Source: Chthoniobacterales bacterium
GTDB lineage: Bacteria; Verrucomicrobiota; Verrucomicrobiia; Chthoniobacterales; UBA10450
NCBI GenBank assembly: GCA_013695925.1
Contig: JACCZO010000491.1
Span: forward strand, 1 to 19,440
Direction: 5' to 3'
DNA: 19,440 nucleotides
Position numbers and translations under genes: made by a program. Shown here one piece after another: positions 6,416 to 14,511 of the stretch. The notes beneath the pieces were generated by a model. The model was not told where the DNA came from. It saw only the letters and a program-made list of their open reading frames with translations, and did no database searches. Position 1 is the first letter of the stretch. Every line of letters begins with the position of its first letter.

Positions 6416-7813
6416 TTACGCGCCGGCCCGGCGAGTCACGACCTGGCCCTCTTTCGTGTCCCGAACCGCCCAGCCCTGCGCCTGGATGGCGTCGCGCAAT
6501 TCATCACTTTTTTGCCAGTTCTTGGCAAGCCGCGCCTGCGTCCGCTCCTCCGCCAGTTGCTGGATTTCGGCTGGCGTCTCTTCCTCCACCGCGGCAAAAG
6601 CCAACACGCGGTTGATTCTTTCCCACCAGTTGAGCCAGGCCCGCGCCCGCGCCGGCTCGATTCCTCGATCGAGCTCGCGGTTGCTTTCGCGGATCTGTTC
6701 AAACAAATGCCCGAGCGCGGCCGAGATATTGAGATCGTCATCCAGTGCTTCGCTAAATTTGTCGTCCTCGATCTCCGGGGCTTCAGTGGCAGCCGCGGCG
6801 CTTTCCCCCAACCGGCGCAGCCATTCGTCGATCCGGCCCAGCGCCTGGCGTGCCTCATCCATTCCTTCCCAGGTGAAATTAAGCGGCGCGCGATAATGCA
6901 CCCGGATCAGCGCATAACGAACCTCACGGCCGCTGTAGCCCTTCTCCAGGACATCGCGCAGGGTATGGAAATTGCCTAACGACTTGGACATCTTCTGCCC
7001 GTCGACCAAGAGATGGGCGCAATGCATCCAGTAAAGAACAAAGGTTTTCCCGCTGCAGCCTTCCGACTGCGCGATCTCCGCTTCGTGATGCGGAAAAATA
7101 TTGTCGACTCCACCGCAATGAATATCGATCTGTTCGCCTAACAATGCCGTGGCCATCGCGCTGCACTCAATATGCCAGCCGGGCCGGCCTCGCCCCCACG
7201 GGCTTTCCCACCAGACATCGCCGTCCTCTTCATCCCACGCTTTCCAAAGCGCAAAATCGCCGACGTGCTCCTTGTCGTACTCGTCGCTCTTTACTCGCCC
7301 CGTGGAACGTAATTCCGCGAGGTCGAAGTGCGCGAGGTGGCCGTACTTTGGGAAACGATTGATCCGGTAGTAAACCGATTTGTCCTCTGCCTGATAGGCG
7401 AGCTCGCGTGCGATCAATTTCTCAATCATCGCGATCATCGCCGCGACGAATCGTTCTTCGGTCGCGGCTGGAAAAGCGTCGGCTCGCTCGATCTGCAGAG
7501 TCTCGACATCCTCGAAGAACGCTTCCTTGAATGGCGCGGTAAATTCGCCCAGCGCAAGATTGGCCGCCCGGCTTCCACGGATTGTCTTGTCGTCCACGTC
7601 GGTCAGATTCATGACCCGCTCGACCGTGTAACCCCGCGCTTCGAGATGTCGCTGCAGGAGATCTTCGAAAATGTAGGCCCGGAAATTCCCAATGTGCGCA
7701 TGGCTGTAAACCGTCGGGCCGCAGGTATACATCTTGACCGCGCGTCCTGCCGGATCGAGCGGCTGAAACTCTTCAATCGTGCGCGAGTAGGTATTGAAGA
7801 AACGAAGTGCCAT
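6416..7813 (-). CDS. cysS: Cysteinyl-tRNA synthetase
   Basis: 465 residues, normal for CysRS, a class I aminoacyl-tRNA synthetase that charges tRNA-Cys in the cytoplasm. The HIGH signature appears as HAHIGN (38-43) and the KMSKS loop is intact (DGQKMSKSLGNF, residues 274-278). Zinc ligands that select cysteine are present: Cys31 in TCGPTVY, Cys217 in HIECSAM and His242 in DNIFPHHEAE. The C-terminal anticodon-binding domain ends in WAVRDTKEGQ. It starts 23 bases downstream of the ispF stop and ends 14 bases before the beta-helix gene, so the three are probably co-transcribed. A motif copy at 6974 codes Ser-Leu-Gly within KMSKSLGN, and a near match lies at 7136. Confidence 0.98.
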   Translation of the reverse strand: MALRFFNTYSRTIEEFQPLDPAGRAVKMYTCGPTVYSHAHIGNFRAYIFEDLLQRHLEARGYTVERVMNLTDVDDKTIRGSRAANLALGEFTAPFKEAFFEDVETLQIERADAFPAATEERFVAAMIAMIEKLIARELAYQAEDKSVYYRINRFPKYGHLAHFDLAELRSTGRVKSDEYDKEHVGDFALWKAWDEEDGDVWWESPWGRGRPGWHIECSAMATALLGEQIDIHCGGVDNIFPHHEAEIAQSEGCSGKTFVLYWMHCAHLLVDGQKMSKSLGNFHTLRDVLEKGYSGREVRYALIRVHYRAPLNFTWEGMDEARQALGRIDEWLRRLGESAAAATEAPEIEDDKFSEALDDDLNISAALGHLFEQIRESNRELDRGIEPARARAWLNWWERINRVLAFAAVEEETPAEIQQLAEERTQARLAKNWQKSDELRDAIQAQGWAVRDTKEGQVVTRRAGA

Positions 7814-7836
7814 CGGTTAGGTCGAGCGGCTCACTA

Positions 7837-8313
7837 TCATCCCTCCTGCACACTCGCCACTGCCATCGCGGCCATTCCTTCGCCGCGGCCAAGCGCGCCC
7901 ATTCCTTCGTTCGTCGTCGCCTTGATTCCCACCCGCGACACATTGAGCTCCAGCGCCGCCGCCAGCCCCCTCCGCATTGCCTCGAGGTGGGGCCCGATCT
8001 TCGGCGCTTCCGCGATCAGCGTCGCATCGACGTTGATCACCCGGCAATTTTTCTCCGCCAGGATTTGTCCGACCCGGCGCAGAATTTCGAGGCTGCTGAT
8101 TCCCCGAATCGTTTCGTCGGTGTTGGGAAAATGATGTCCGATGTCGTGTTCTCCGACTGCGCCTAACAATGCGTCCGCGATCGCGTGCGTCAGGACATCG
8201 GCGTCGGAATGGCCCTCCAGCCCGCGCGAATGCGGGATCTCGACTCCGCCGAGCACGAGCTTGCGCCCCTCCCCAAAACGGTGCGCGTCGTAACCAATCC
8301 CAGATCGAAACAT
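7837..8313 (-). CDS. ispF: 2-C-methyl-D-erythritol 2,4-cyclodiphosphate synthase
   Basis: 158 residues, typical for IspF, which closes the cyclic diphosphate in the non-mevalonate (MEP) isoprenoid pathway. Zinc ligands Asp9 and His11 (GIGYDAHRF) and His43 (SDADVLTHAIADALLGA) are visible, as are the signature GHHFPNTDE and the C-terminal IKATTNEGMGALGRGEGMAA. It starts nine bases after the stop of the suhB-like gene and precedes cysS by 23 bases on the same strand. Neighbouring ispF and cysS is common in bacteria. No ispD is in the window, so IspD is encoded elsewhere. Confidence 0.98.
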   Translation of the reverse strand: MFRSGIGYDAHRFGEGRKLVLGGVEIPHSRGLEGHSDADVLTHAIADALLGAVGEHDIGHHFPNTDETIRGISSLEILRRVGQILAEKNCRVINVDATLIAEAPKIGPHLEAMRRGLAAALELNVSRVGIKATTNEGMGALGRGEGMAAMAVASVQEG

Positions 8314-8322
8314 GCCGTTAGC

Positions 8323-9066
8323 CTAATGCAGTTCGAGCCGGCCGTTGGAGGCGACGATGCGAAACTTGTCCGGCATATCTTTGCGCGGTTCCATTTCCAC
8401 TCGGCCGCCGGCGGCTTCGACCAGGAGCCACCCGGCCGCGATGTCCCAGAGACTGATTCCCTGTTCGATGTAAGCGTCGAGCCGACCGCACGCGACGTAG
8501 GCCATGTCGAGCGCCGCGCTCCCCATCATGCGGCACTTCCGCACCCGGTGCACCATCTCTCCGAGCAGCGGAAGGCCGGCTTCGATCGTTTCCTGCGTCT
8601 TGGCCAATCCGATCGAGACGACGGCTTCAGCGAGATGAGCGCGGGCGCTGACCTGAAACGGTTTTCCATTCAACAATGGGGGCAGTCCCTTTTCGCCGCT
8701 CCAAAGTTCATCGCGGATCGGATCATAAATCACTCCGACCATCACATCGCCGCGAAAACGAAGCGCGATCGATACGCAAAAATGTGGGATGCCGTAGAAA
8801 AAATTGACCGTTCCGTCGAGCGGATCGACGACCCATTGATGATCGCTCGTCTGATCGCCCACGATCCCTTCTTCGCCGTAGAGCGCATGTTCCGGGAAGC
8901 GCTCGAGCAGGATTTTTGTGATCCGATCCTGGGCCAGGACATCGACCTCGAGCTTGATGTCGTGTGCGGTCGTGGCGTTGACCGTGAGCGGCTTCTCAAA
9001 ACGCAGGCGGAGTAATTCGCCCGCCGCCAGCGCCGCTTCTTTGGCCACCTCGAGATGCTGCATCAC
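8323..9066 (-). CDS. suhB: Inositol monophosphatase family protein (SuhB-like)
   Basis: 247 residues of the lithium-sensitive, Mg-dependent phosphatase fold. Metal-binding motifs: GEEG at 64-67, the signature WVVDPLDGTVNF at 78-89 (Asp81, Asp84) and SLWDIAAGWLLVEAAGG near the C-terminus. The protein would hydrolyse inositol-1-phosphate or a related sugar or nucleotide phosphate; the exact substrate is not set by these motifs, and some family members (SuhB) also work in rRNA antitermination. It is the first gene of the suhB-ispF-cysS-transferase run. The start ATGATG is at 9066; the intrinsic terminator at 9115-9153 lies 48 bases upstream, so this operon needs its own promoter in that interval, where I see no strong boxes. 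Confidence 0.93.
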   Translation of the reverse strand: MMQHLEVAKEAALAAGELLRLRFEKPLTVNATTAHDIKLEVDVLAQDRITKILLERFPEHALYGEEGIVGDQTSDHQWVVDPLDGTVNFFYGIPHFCVSIALRFRGDVMVGVIYDPIRDELWSGEKGLPPLLNGKPFQVSARAHLAEAVVSIGLAKTQETIEAGLPLLGEMVHRVRKCRMMGSAALDMAYVACGRLDAYIEQGISLWDIAAGWLLVEAAGGRVEMEPRKDMPDKFRIVASNGRLELH

Positions 9067-9114
9067 ACTCCGAACCTAACCGATTCTGCCTTTTGCCCGC
9101 GAAGTTTTTTGCGC

Positions 9115-9153
9115 AAAAAAAAACCGGGAGAAGAAAATGAATTCTTCCCCCGG
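9115..9153 (-). terminator. Rho-independent terminator
   Basis: Read on the minus strand: CCGGGGGAAGAA, a six-base loop, then TTCTTCTCCCGG followed by nine T residues. The 12-base stem has one mismatch and is followed at once by the T-run, a textbook intrinsic terminator. It lies about 60 bases downstream of the stop of the Lys/Ala-rich gene (9213) and would close that transcript before suhB begins. Confidence 0.92.
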
Positions 9154-9212
9154 GGTTGAAGTTAACGTGAACGAAGAACGGCTCTGTCACCGCCCTTCTG
9201 TGGATAGCGGCT

Positions 9213-9305
9213 TTAGTGTTTCTTCTTAGCCGTTGCTTTTTTCTTAGTAGCCATCTTTTTCTTGGCGGGTGCCTTTTTCTTGGCTGCTTTTTTCTTTGCT
9301 GGCAT
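9213..9305 (-). CDS. Tiny Lys/Ala-rich, histone H1-like protein (30 aa)
   Basis: ATG at 9303-9305, stop TAA at 9213-9215. The product is MPAKKKAAKKKAPAKKK followed by MATKKKATAKKKH: about half lysine, the rest mostly Ala, Pro and Thr, in repeats of AKKK. This composition matches lysine-rich tails of bacterial histone H1-like proteins (Hc1-type in Chlamydiae, AlgP-type in Pseudomonas) and predicts a disordered DNA- or RNA-binding polypeptide. A very strong ribosome site, AAGGGGGG, sits seven bases before the ATG (9313-9320), and a perfect intrinsic terminator follows at 9115-9153. These two signals make a real, highly translated gene likely despite its size. It is too short for common gene finders. 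A larger protein broken by a stop is not indicated. Confidence 0.75.
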   Translation of the reverse strand: MPAKKKAAKKKAPAKKKMATKKKATAKKKH

Positions 9306-9385
9306 AGGGAATCCCCCCTTTCAATCCGCAGAAGCGGTCTGTGAACAGTATGTGAATAACTTCACTTTCATCGTGTCACTAGTCG

Positions 9386-10039
9386 TCATGTTTTTTTTGT
9401 CAAACATTTTTCGCGCGCATCCAAAATTATTTTTAGCAAAGTGCGGGCGAGCTCCGTTTTTTTTTCCCGCCAAAGTTTTTTTTCGGCGCCGCTTTTGAAG
9501 AAAATCAGCAGCTCGTTGTCGTCGGAATCCATCCCGATGTCGGTCCGGGCGACATCATTTGCCACCAGCAGATCACATTTTTTCTCCGCCAGCTTGCGTT
9601 GCGCGTTCCGGCGCAACTCTTCCGTTTCGGCCGCGAACCCGACCACAAAACAATCGTGCGGACTACTCGTTAGGCTGGAAAGAATGTCGCGCGCTGGCTC
9701 GAGCGCGAGGGAAAATGCCCCGCGTTCTTTCTTCATCTTCTGCGCTGCATAACGAGCCGGTTTGTAATCGCAAACCGCGGCGCACATTACGAAAACGTCG
9801 CAGCGCGCAAAGTGCGCAGCAGCGGTGGCGAACATCTCTTCCCCCGTCGTCACGGGCACGACTTCCGCGCCGGCCGGCGCCGTGAGCGCGACCGGGCCGC
9901 TGATCAAAATAACTTCGTGCCCGGTCTCGCGCGCGGCGGCGGCGATCGCGTAGCCCATCTTGCCCGAGGAACGATTGCTCAGGTAACGCACCGGATCGAG
10001 CGGCTCACGCGTCGGCCCGGCGGTGATGACGAACTTCAC
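9386..10039 (-). CDS. coaB: Phosphopantothenate-cysteine ligase (CoaB)
   Basis: 217 residues from the GTG at 10037-10039, which overlaps the coaC stop by four bases (GTGA). CoaB joins cysteine to 4'-phosphopantothenate using a nucleotide triphosphate in coenzyme A synthesis. The N-terminal motif KFVITAGPTREPLDPVRYLS followed by NRSSGKMGYAIA is the nucleotide-binding signature; KPARYAAQKMKKE matches the substrate-lysine region, and FVVGFAAETEEL plus KKCDLLVANDV are also typical. In many bacteria CoaC and CoaB are one fused protein; here they are two overlapping genes. An ATG at 10105 would extend the protein into coaC and is less likely. It is probably the last large gene of the long minus-strand run. 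Confidence 0.93.
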   Translation of the reverse strand: MKFVITAGPTREPLDPVRYLSNRSSGKMGYAIAAAARETGHEVILISGPVALTAPAGAEVVPVTTGEEMFATAAAHFARCDVFVMCAAVCDYKPARYAAQKMKKERGAFSLALEPARDILSSLTSSPHDCFVVGFAAETEELRRNAQRKLAEKKCDLLVANDVARTDIGMDSDDNELLIFFKSGAEKKLWREKKTELARTLLKIILDAREKCLTKKT

Positions 10040-10602
10040 GCGATTAGATTTTCCTGGCTCGCGAGCAGGAACTCGGCGCGGAAGGCGATCTCGTCCACTT
10101 TCCACAAGCGACCGAGGCCTTCATACCCGCAGGCCAGCAGGCCGGCTTCCGGTCCGATGAACTCGACCCCCCGCGCTCCTAACGTTGCCACGTTTTCCTT
10201 CGTCGCCGGATGTTCCCACATCTTTCCGTTCATCGCCGGGGCGAGTAGAATCGGCGCGCGGGTCGCGAGCGCAATCGCGGCCAGCGGATGTCCGGCGAGG
10301 CCGTGCGCAAGTTCCGCGATGATGTTGGCGGTGGCGGGCGCGATCACGAGCAGGTCGGCGCGATCGGCGAGCGCGATGTGACCTGGATGCCAGCTTTGTT
10401 TTTCATCATAGAAACTGGTCGTGACCGGATTCTTGGAAAGCGTCTGCAAGGTCAGCGGAGTGATGAATTCGGTTGCGTCTTTCGTCATCACGACGTGGAC
10501 CGCGTGACCCTGTTTGACGAGCAGACTCGCGAGTTCGGCCGACTTGTAGGCGGCGATCGAACCGGTGACGCCGAGGATGATGGAGCGTTGTTTTTGTTTC
10601 AT
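10036..10602 (-). CDS. coaC: Phosphopantothenoylcysteine decarboxylase (CoaC)
   Basis: 188 residues of the HFCD flavoprotein family. It decarboxylates 4'-phosphopantothenoylcysteine to phosphopantetheine with FMN. Catalytic residues match E. coli Dfp numbering exactly: His75 (WHPGHIAL), Asn125 in PAMNGKMWEHPA and Cys158 in GLLACGYEGLGRL. The N-terminus ILGVTGSIAAYKSAELASLL is the FMN-binding start. It begins two bases after the gmk stop, with a CGTTAGGC copy at 10603-10610 that spans the gmk stop codon and the junction. Its stop overlaps the coaB GTG start, so the two CoA enzymes are made together. Confidence 0.96.
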   Translation of the reverse strand: MKQKQRSIILGVTGSIAAYKSAELASLLVKQGHAVHVVMTKDATEFITPLTLQTLSKNPVTTSFYDEKQSWHPGHIALADRADLLVIAPATANIIAELAHGLAGHPLAAIALATRAPILLAPAMNGKMWEHPATKENVATLGARGVEFIGPEAGLLACGYEGLGRLWKVDEIAFRAEFLLASQENLIA

Positions 10603-10604
10603 CG

Positions 10605-11225
10605 TTAGGCGAGGTCGGCGGTGATGAGGCGGCTGCTCAAATAACGTTCCGCGCCCATGATCTGACGGAACTTGAGCAAGTCCTCTTCCATCGAGCGGCT
10701 GATGATGGTGTAGCGATAGTCGCGCCAGAGTTCCATTTCGCGGGCCGCCGTCCGCAGGCGCACTTCAATCTGAGCGGGCGTTTCGGTTCCGCGCTTCGTG
10801 AGTCGGCGGCGCAATTCCTCGAGATCAGGCGGCATGATAAAAACATCGGCCAGCGACTGGCGCACAAAAGCATCGTCGAAGGCGCGGATGGCGGCGGCGC
10901 CCTGGGTGTCGATGTCGATCAGAACGTCGACCCCGCCGCGCAGGTGGCTCACGATCGGGTCGCGCAGCGTGCCGTAATATTTGCCGTGCACCCTGGCGTG
11001 TTCGAGGAAATCGCCGGCGGCCACGCGCGCCAGGAAATTGGCCTCGGAAAGAAAATGGTAATTCTCGCCATCGATTTCGCCGGCCCGCGGCGCGCGGGTC
11101 GTGCAGGAGACGGAGTAGACAAAGTCGGGCGTCTGCCGGAGAGCATCACAGAGCGTCGTCTTCCCCGCACCCGAGGGCGCGGAGACGACAAAGAGAATTC
11201 CGTAGCGACTAAATTCCTTATTCAA
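10605..11225 (-). CDS. gmk: Guanylate kinase
   Basis: 206 residues from a TTG at 11223-11225, the usual Gmk length. The enzyme phosphorylates GMP to GDP with ATP. The P-loop SAPSGAGKTTL, the GMP-binding TRAPRAGEIDGENYHFLS, and the lid/core segments FLEHARVHGKYYGTLRDP and VLIDIDTQGAAAIR are all present. The TTG start overlaps the end of yicC by eight bases. An ATG at 11297 in the same frame would add a 24-residue tail lying inside yicC that has no family counterpart, so I prefer the TTG. The order yicC-gmk followed by CoA genes is conserved in many bacteria; the small rpoZ often found after gmk is missing here. Confidence 0.95.
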   Translation of the reverse strand: MNKEFSRYGILFVVSAPSGAGKTTLCDALRQTPDFVYSVSCTTRAPRAGEIDGENYHFLSEANFLARVAAGDFLEHARVHGKYYGTLRDPIVSHLRGGVDVLIDIDTQGAAAIRAFDDAFVRQSLADVFIMPPDLEELRRRLTKRGTETPAQIEVRLRTAAREMELWRDYRYTIISRSMEEDLLKFRQIMGAERYLSSRLITADLA

Positions 11226-12093
11226 GATTCTGAATTTGCTCCCGGATCTTTTCCACCTCGGCCTTGCCGGCGACGACGTGCCGGGAAATTTCCGCATCCC
11301 CCGCCTTCGCGCCTAACGTATTCAGCTCGCGCGAAATTTCCTGCGTAATAAATTCGAGGGTGCGCCCGACCGGTTCCTCTTTTCGGAGGTGATGGGCAAA
11401 CTGCGCGAGATGACTTTCCAGCCGGGTCAGCTCCTCGGAAACATCGGAGCGATCGGCAAAAAAGGCGACTTCCTTGATCAGGCGCTCGTCGTTAGGCTGA
11501 AGCTCCAGACCGGCCTTGCTGATTCGCTCGAGCAGCGCGCTGCGATATCTCTCGGCCAGCGCCGGATGCTTTTTCCCGATCTCCTTCAGTTCCTGGCGCA
11601 GCACCTTGAGGCGGCGAATCAGATCCTTCGCCAGGTGTTTGCCTTCCTTGGCGCGCATCTTGATCAACTCGCCGAGGGCGGCGTCGAGCGCCTCCGCGAG
11701 GGCTGGCCAGATTTCGTTAGGGACAGAATCGTCCTCCGCAAATTTCAGCACCCCGGGGGCCTGCAAGATCATCCCGATCGTAATCTCGCCGGTCACGCCC
11801 AGTTCCTTCTGCAACGCGCACATCCCGTCGTGATAGGAGCGGGCCAGGGCGCGGTCGAGAGCGAGGGTGCGAGAATTCTGCGCCTTCGGGTCGAAGGCGA
11901 CGACCACATTGGTCCGCCCGCGCGCGAGCCGTTCACCCACCACCAGGCGGACCCGCGGCTCGAGCGAAGCGAGTTCGCGCGGGAGGTTAACCACGATGTC
12001 GCTCTGTTTGCGATTCACCGAGTTGACTTCGACGCTGATCTTCACGCCGTGGCGATCGCTTTCCCCACGGCCGTAGCCAGTCATGCTTCTCAT
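11218..12093 (-). CDS. yicC: YicC-family endoribonuclease
   Basis: 291 residues. The family starts with MRSMTGYGRGE, as here, and ends with the conserved DUF1732 region (GRTLEFITQEISRELNTLGA, then HVVAGKAEVEKIREQIQNLE). E. coli YicC is a metal-dependent endoribonuclease with roles in small RNA turnover; that function is known from the family, not shown here. The gene precedes and overlaps gmk, a common arrangement. It follows the TPR protein by 60 bases on the same strand. Three copies of the CGTTAGG motif fall inside it (11312, 11490, 11715), read as Thr-Leu-Gly, Pro-Asn-Asp and Pro-Asn-Glu, the densest cluster in a single gene apart from mutY. Confidence 0.95.
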   Translation of the reverse strand: MRSMTGYGRGESDRHGVKISVEVNSVNRKQSDIVVNLPRELASLEPRVRLVVGERLARGRTNVVVAFDPKAQNSRTLALDRALARSYHDGMCALQKELGVTGEITIGMILQAPGVLKFAEDDSVPNEIWPALAEALDAALGELIKMRAKEGKHLAKDLIRRLKVLRQELKEIGKKHPALAERYRSALLERISKAGLELQPNDERLIKEVAFFADRSDVSEELTRLESHLAQFAHHLRKEEPVGRTLEFITQEISRELNTLGAKAGDAEISRHVVAGKAEVEKIREQIQNLE

Positions 12094-12153
12094 TCGATGG
12101 CAGCTTCGAAAAATTCCGGTGGAATAACAAATGGAAAGACGCAGGCGCGACGC

Positions 12154-14511
12154 CTATTCGGGCCGGCCGCGACCGTGCGTGGAGTCGCGCAACGGAATGT
12201 TCTGTCGGTAAAGGGCGAGGTCGGCCCCTAACAATTCCGCGACGGCGGATCGTCCCTCAGCCTCGGCGCGCTGTGCTCCTTCCTGCGCGGTTTCAATTGC
12301 GTTTTGATATTGGCCGGTCTCGGCGTAGGCGGCGGCGAGGACGCGGAAAACCATCGGGTTTCGTGCGGCCCCGGTGCCATAGGCTTTTTGCGCCAGTTCA
12401 AGCGCACGGTTCCCATCGCGAACCTCATTTTCCGGTGCGGTGGCCAGGACCCAGGCGAGACTGATCTCAGTCGCGATCCGATCCGGTTGCAGGCGCAGCG
12501 TTTCGCCCCATTCACGCACGGCCTCTGCGATGCGCCCCTCCGCGAGCAGGGCGACAGCCAGGTTGTTGTGCATCTCGGCGTTCTGCGGCTCGAGGCGCAA
12601 AACCGTCCGCCATTCCGCCGTCGCCTCCGGTGCCCTGCCTGATTTGAGAAGAGTGATCGCAAGATTGTTACGCGCCTCGATTTTCTCTGGCTCGAGCTGC
12701 AGCGTTTTCTGAAACGCCGCGATCGCTTCCTCGAGTTGACCGTCGCGCTGGAGGGCAGTGGCGAGGTTGTAATGCGCGGCCACGTTTCGGCCGTCGGCTT
12801 CGATCGCTTTTCGAAAATAAGGAAGCGCGGCCTTGGGATCGCCCTTTTCCAAATAGCCATTTCCCAGGCTGTAGGCGGCGTCGGAATCCTCCGGCTGGAG
12901 ACGAAGTGCCTCGCGAAATTGCTCCAGGGCGGCATCGATCGCTCCGCTTTCGTAGAGGGCCTTCCCCAGATTGCGATGCATTTCGCTGTCGTTAGGCCGA
13001 ACCCCGAGGACTTCGCGATAATGTTTGATTGCCTCCGGGTATTCTTTTTTCCTTAGCAAAGCGTTGGCCAGGTTTATCAGGCCATTCGCATCCCGCGGGC
13101 GGATGCGGAGCGCCTCGCGGTCGTGCGCAATCGCTTCATCGACCTGGCCAAGCCGGAGGAGCTCGCTGCCCAAACCGCGTTGGGCCACGTCGTTGTCGGT
13201 CGTGACCGCGATGGTGTGCTGCCAGAGCCGGACGGTGCTCGACCAATAACCAACTTGCCTCCAGGACACCGCCAATAGAACTGCAATCAGGGACACCGCC
13301 GCGGTGGAGAGAATCAATTTCCGTGATCGCCACCCGGCGCTCAGGTCAGTCGCGCCCCAGACGATCGCGAGATAGATACCGATCTGCGGCAGATAAGTGT
13401 AACGATCGGCGTGGGCCTGCCAGCCCACCTGCACCAACCCAATCACCGGAACGAGCATGCCGAGATACCAAATCCAGCCCGTGACGAGATAGGGATATCT
13501 TTTGCGACAGGCAAAGATCCAAAGCAGAACTGCGAGTAAACCTGTTAACGAAAGTCCAACAATCCAAAGAGACAGGCTGCCCTTGGGATGGGGATAAAAC
13601 GGCGCCAGATGCACTGGCCAGACCATCTCGCGCAGATAGACCCAGATCGTAACCAAAGCGTTGTCCACTCGCCAGCGCAGGGGCCAATTCTCCGCTGCGC
13701 TCAAGGCTCGTTTCTGGGCCCAGATTGTCGCGATCGATATCGCGATCGTGATGAGAATGAGCGGAAACTTTTCCAGGAGTAACCAGGAGACGCTGGCGGC
13801 GGGCGGCTTTTCTTCCGATCCGCTTTTTCCAGAGGGCGAGAAAGCGAAGCGCCGGAGCGGCCAGTAATCCAGAACCAGAAGGAGGAAAGGAAAGGTCACC
13901 AGCATCGCCTTGGAAAGCAGCCCGAGGGTAAACGCGGCCACAACCAGCAGATAAGCCCCGAGCGAAGGCAGCCTTCGCGCATAACGAGTATATGCCCAAA
14001 GTCCGAGCATGCAGAAGACCCCGCTCAGGACATCCTTGCGTTCTGAAATCCAGACGACGGATTCGGCGCGCAAGGGATGGATGGCAAAGATCGCGGCGAC
14101 CAAGGCGCTCCGCCAGAGCGCGCCCGTCATCGCGCGCAAGACAAAGAAAAGCAAGAGCACCGCAATCGTGTGCAAAACAACGTTGACGCCATGGTAAGCG
14201 CCGGGGTTGAGCCCGAATAACTGCGCGTCCAGCATCAGCGAAAAAGAGGTCAGCGGATGCCAGTTGCCGACGAGCGGATGGGTAAACGCTCTTACCATGC
14301 CGGCGCGGGTCAGGCCGTCACTGATCCAGTGATTTTGGTAAACGTAGAAGCTGTCGTCGTAGTTAAAGAAATCGTAGCCGAGCGTGCGCCCGAAAGTGAT
14401 CAAGGTGATCGCAACCAGCCCAAGACAAACGGCGGGCGTGGTCCAGGAACGCCGGTGTGCCTGAGGAAAGTTCCTGCGCTTTTTTGTTGGGCGCTTCTTT
14501 GCCCGCTTCAT
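12154..14511 (-). CDS. Multi-pass membrane protein with C-terminal TPR repeats (PMT/TMTC-like)
   Basis: 785 residues. After a basic N-terminus (MKRAKKRPTKKRR), residues 25-425 contain about a dozen membrane helices. The first loop holds DFFNYDDSFYVYQNHW and is followed by GNWHPLTSFSLMLDAQLFGL and FAIHPLRAESVVWISERKD, motifs shared with TMTC-type and related PMT-superfamily glycosyltransferases. Residues from about 441 to 690 form roughly seven tetratricopeptide repeats (for example ALRIRPRDANGLINLANALL), probably periplasmic and protein-binding. Its start overlaps the stop of the GT2 gene by four bases (ATGA), suggesting both act together, perhaps with a lipid-linked sugar donor made by the GT2 enzyme and used here to glycosylate proteins. 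The fold is firm; the transferase activity is inferred. Confidence 0.85.
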   Translation of the reverse strand: MKRAKKRPTKKRRNFPQAHRRSWTTPAVCLGLVAITLITFGRTLGYDFFNYDDSFYVYQNHWISDGLTRAGMVRAFTHPLVGNWHPLTSFSLMLDAQLFGLNPGAYHGVNVVLHTIAVLLLFFVLRAMTGALWRSALVAAIFAIHPLRAESVVWISERKDVLSGVFCMLGLWAYTRYARRLPSLGAYLLVVAAFTLGLLSKAMLVTFPFLLLVLDYWPLRRFAFSPSGKSGSEEKPPAASVSWLLLEKFPLILITIAISIATIWAQKRALSAAENWPLRWRVDNALVTIWVYLREMVWPVHLAPFYPHPKGSLSLWIVGLSLTGLLAVLLWIFACRKRYPYLVTGWIWYLGMLVPVIGLVQVGWQAHADRYTYLPQIGIYLAIVWGATDLSAGWRSRKLILSTAAVSLIAVLLAVSWRQVGYWSSTVRLWQHTIAVTTDNDVAQRGLGSELLRLGQVDEAIAHDREALRIRPRDANGLINLANALLRKKEYPEAIKHYREVLGVRPNDSEMHRNLGKALYESGAIDAALEQFREALRLQPEDSDAAYSLGNGYLEKGDPKAALPYFRKAIEADGRNVAAHYNLATALQRDGQLEEAIAAFQKTLQLEPEKIEARNNLAITLLKSGRAPEATAEWRTVLRLEPQNAEMHNNLAVALLAEGRIAEAVREWGETLRLQPDRIATEISLAWVLATAPENEVRDGNRALELAQKAYGTGAARNPMVFRVLAAAYAETGQYQNAIETAQEGAQRAEAEGRSAVAELLGADLALYRQNIPLRDSTHGRGRPE

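Noticed and set aside
9306..9420. A promoter for the Lys-rich gene (TTGACA within the end of coaB)
   Set aside because: A TTGACA is visible on the minus strand near 9397-9402, but no matching -10 box lies at a suitable distance, so I did not list it as a feature.
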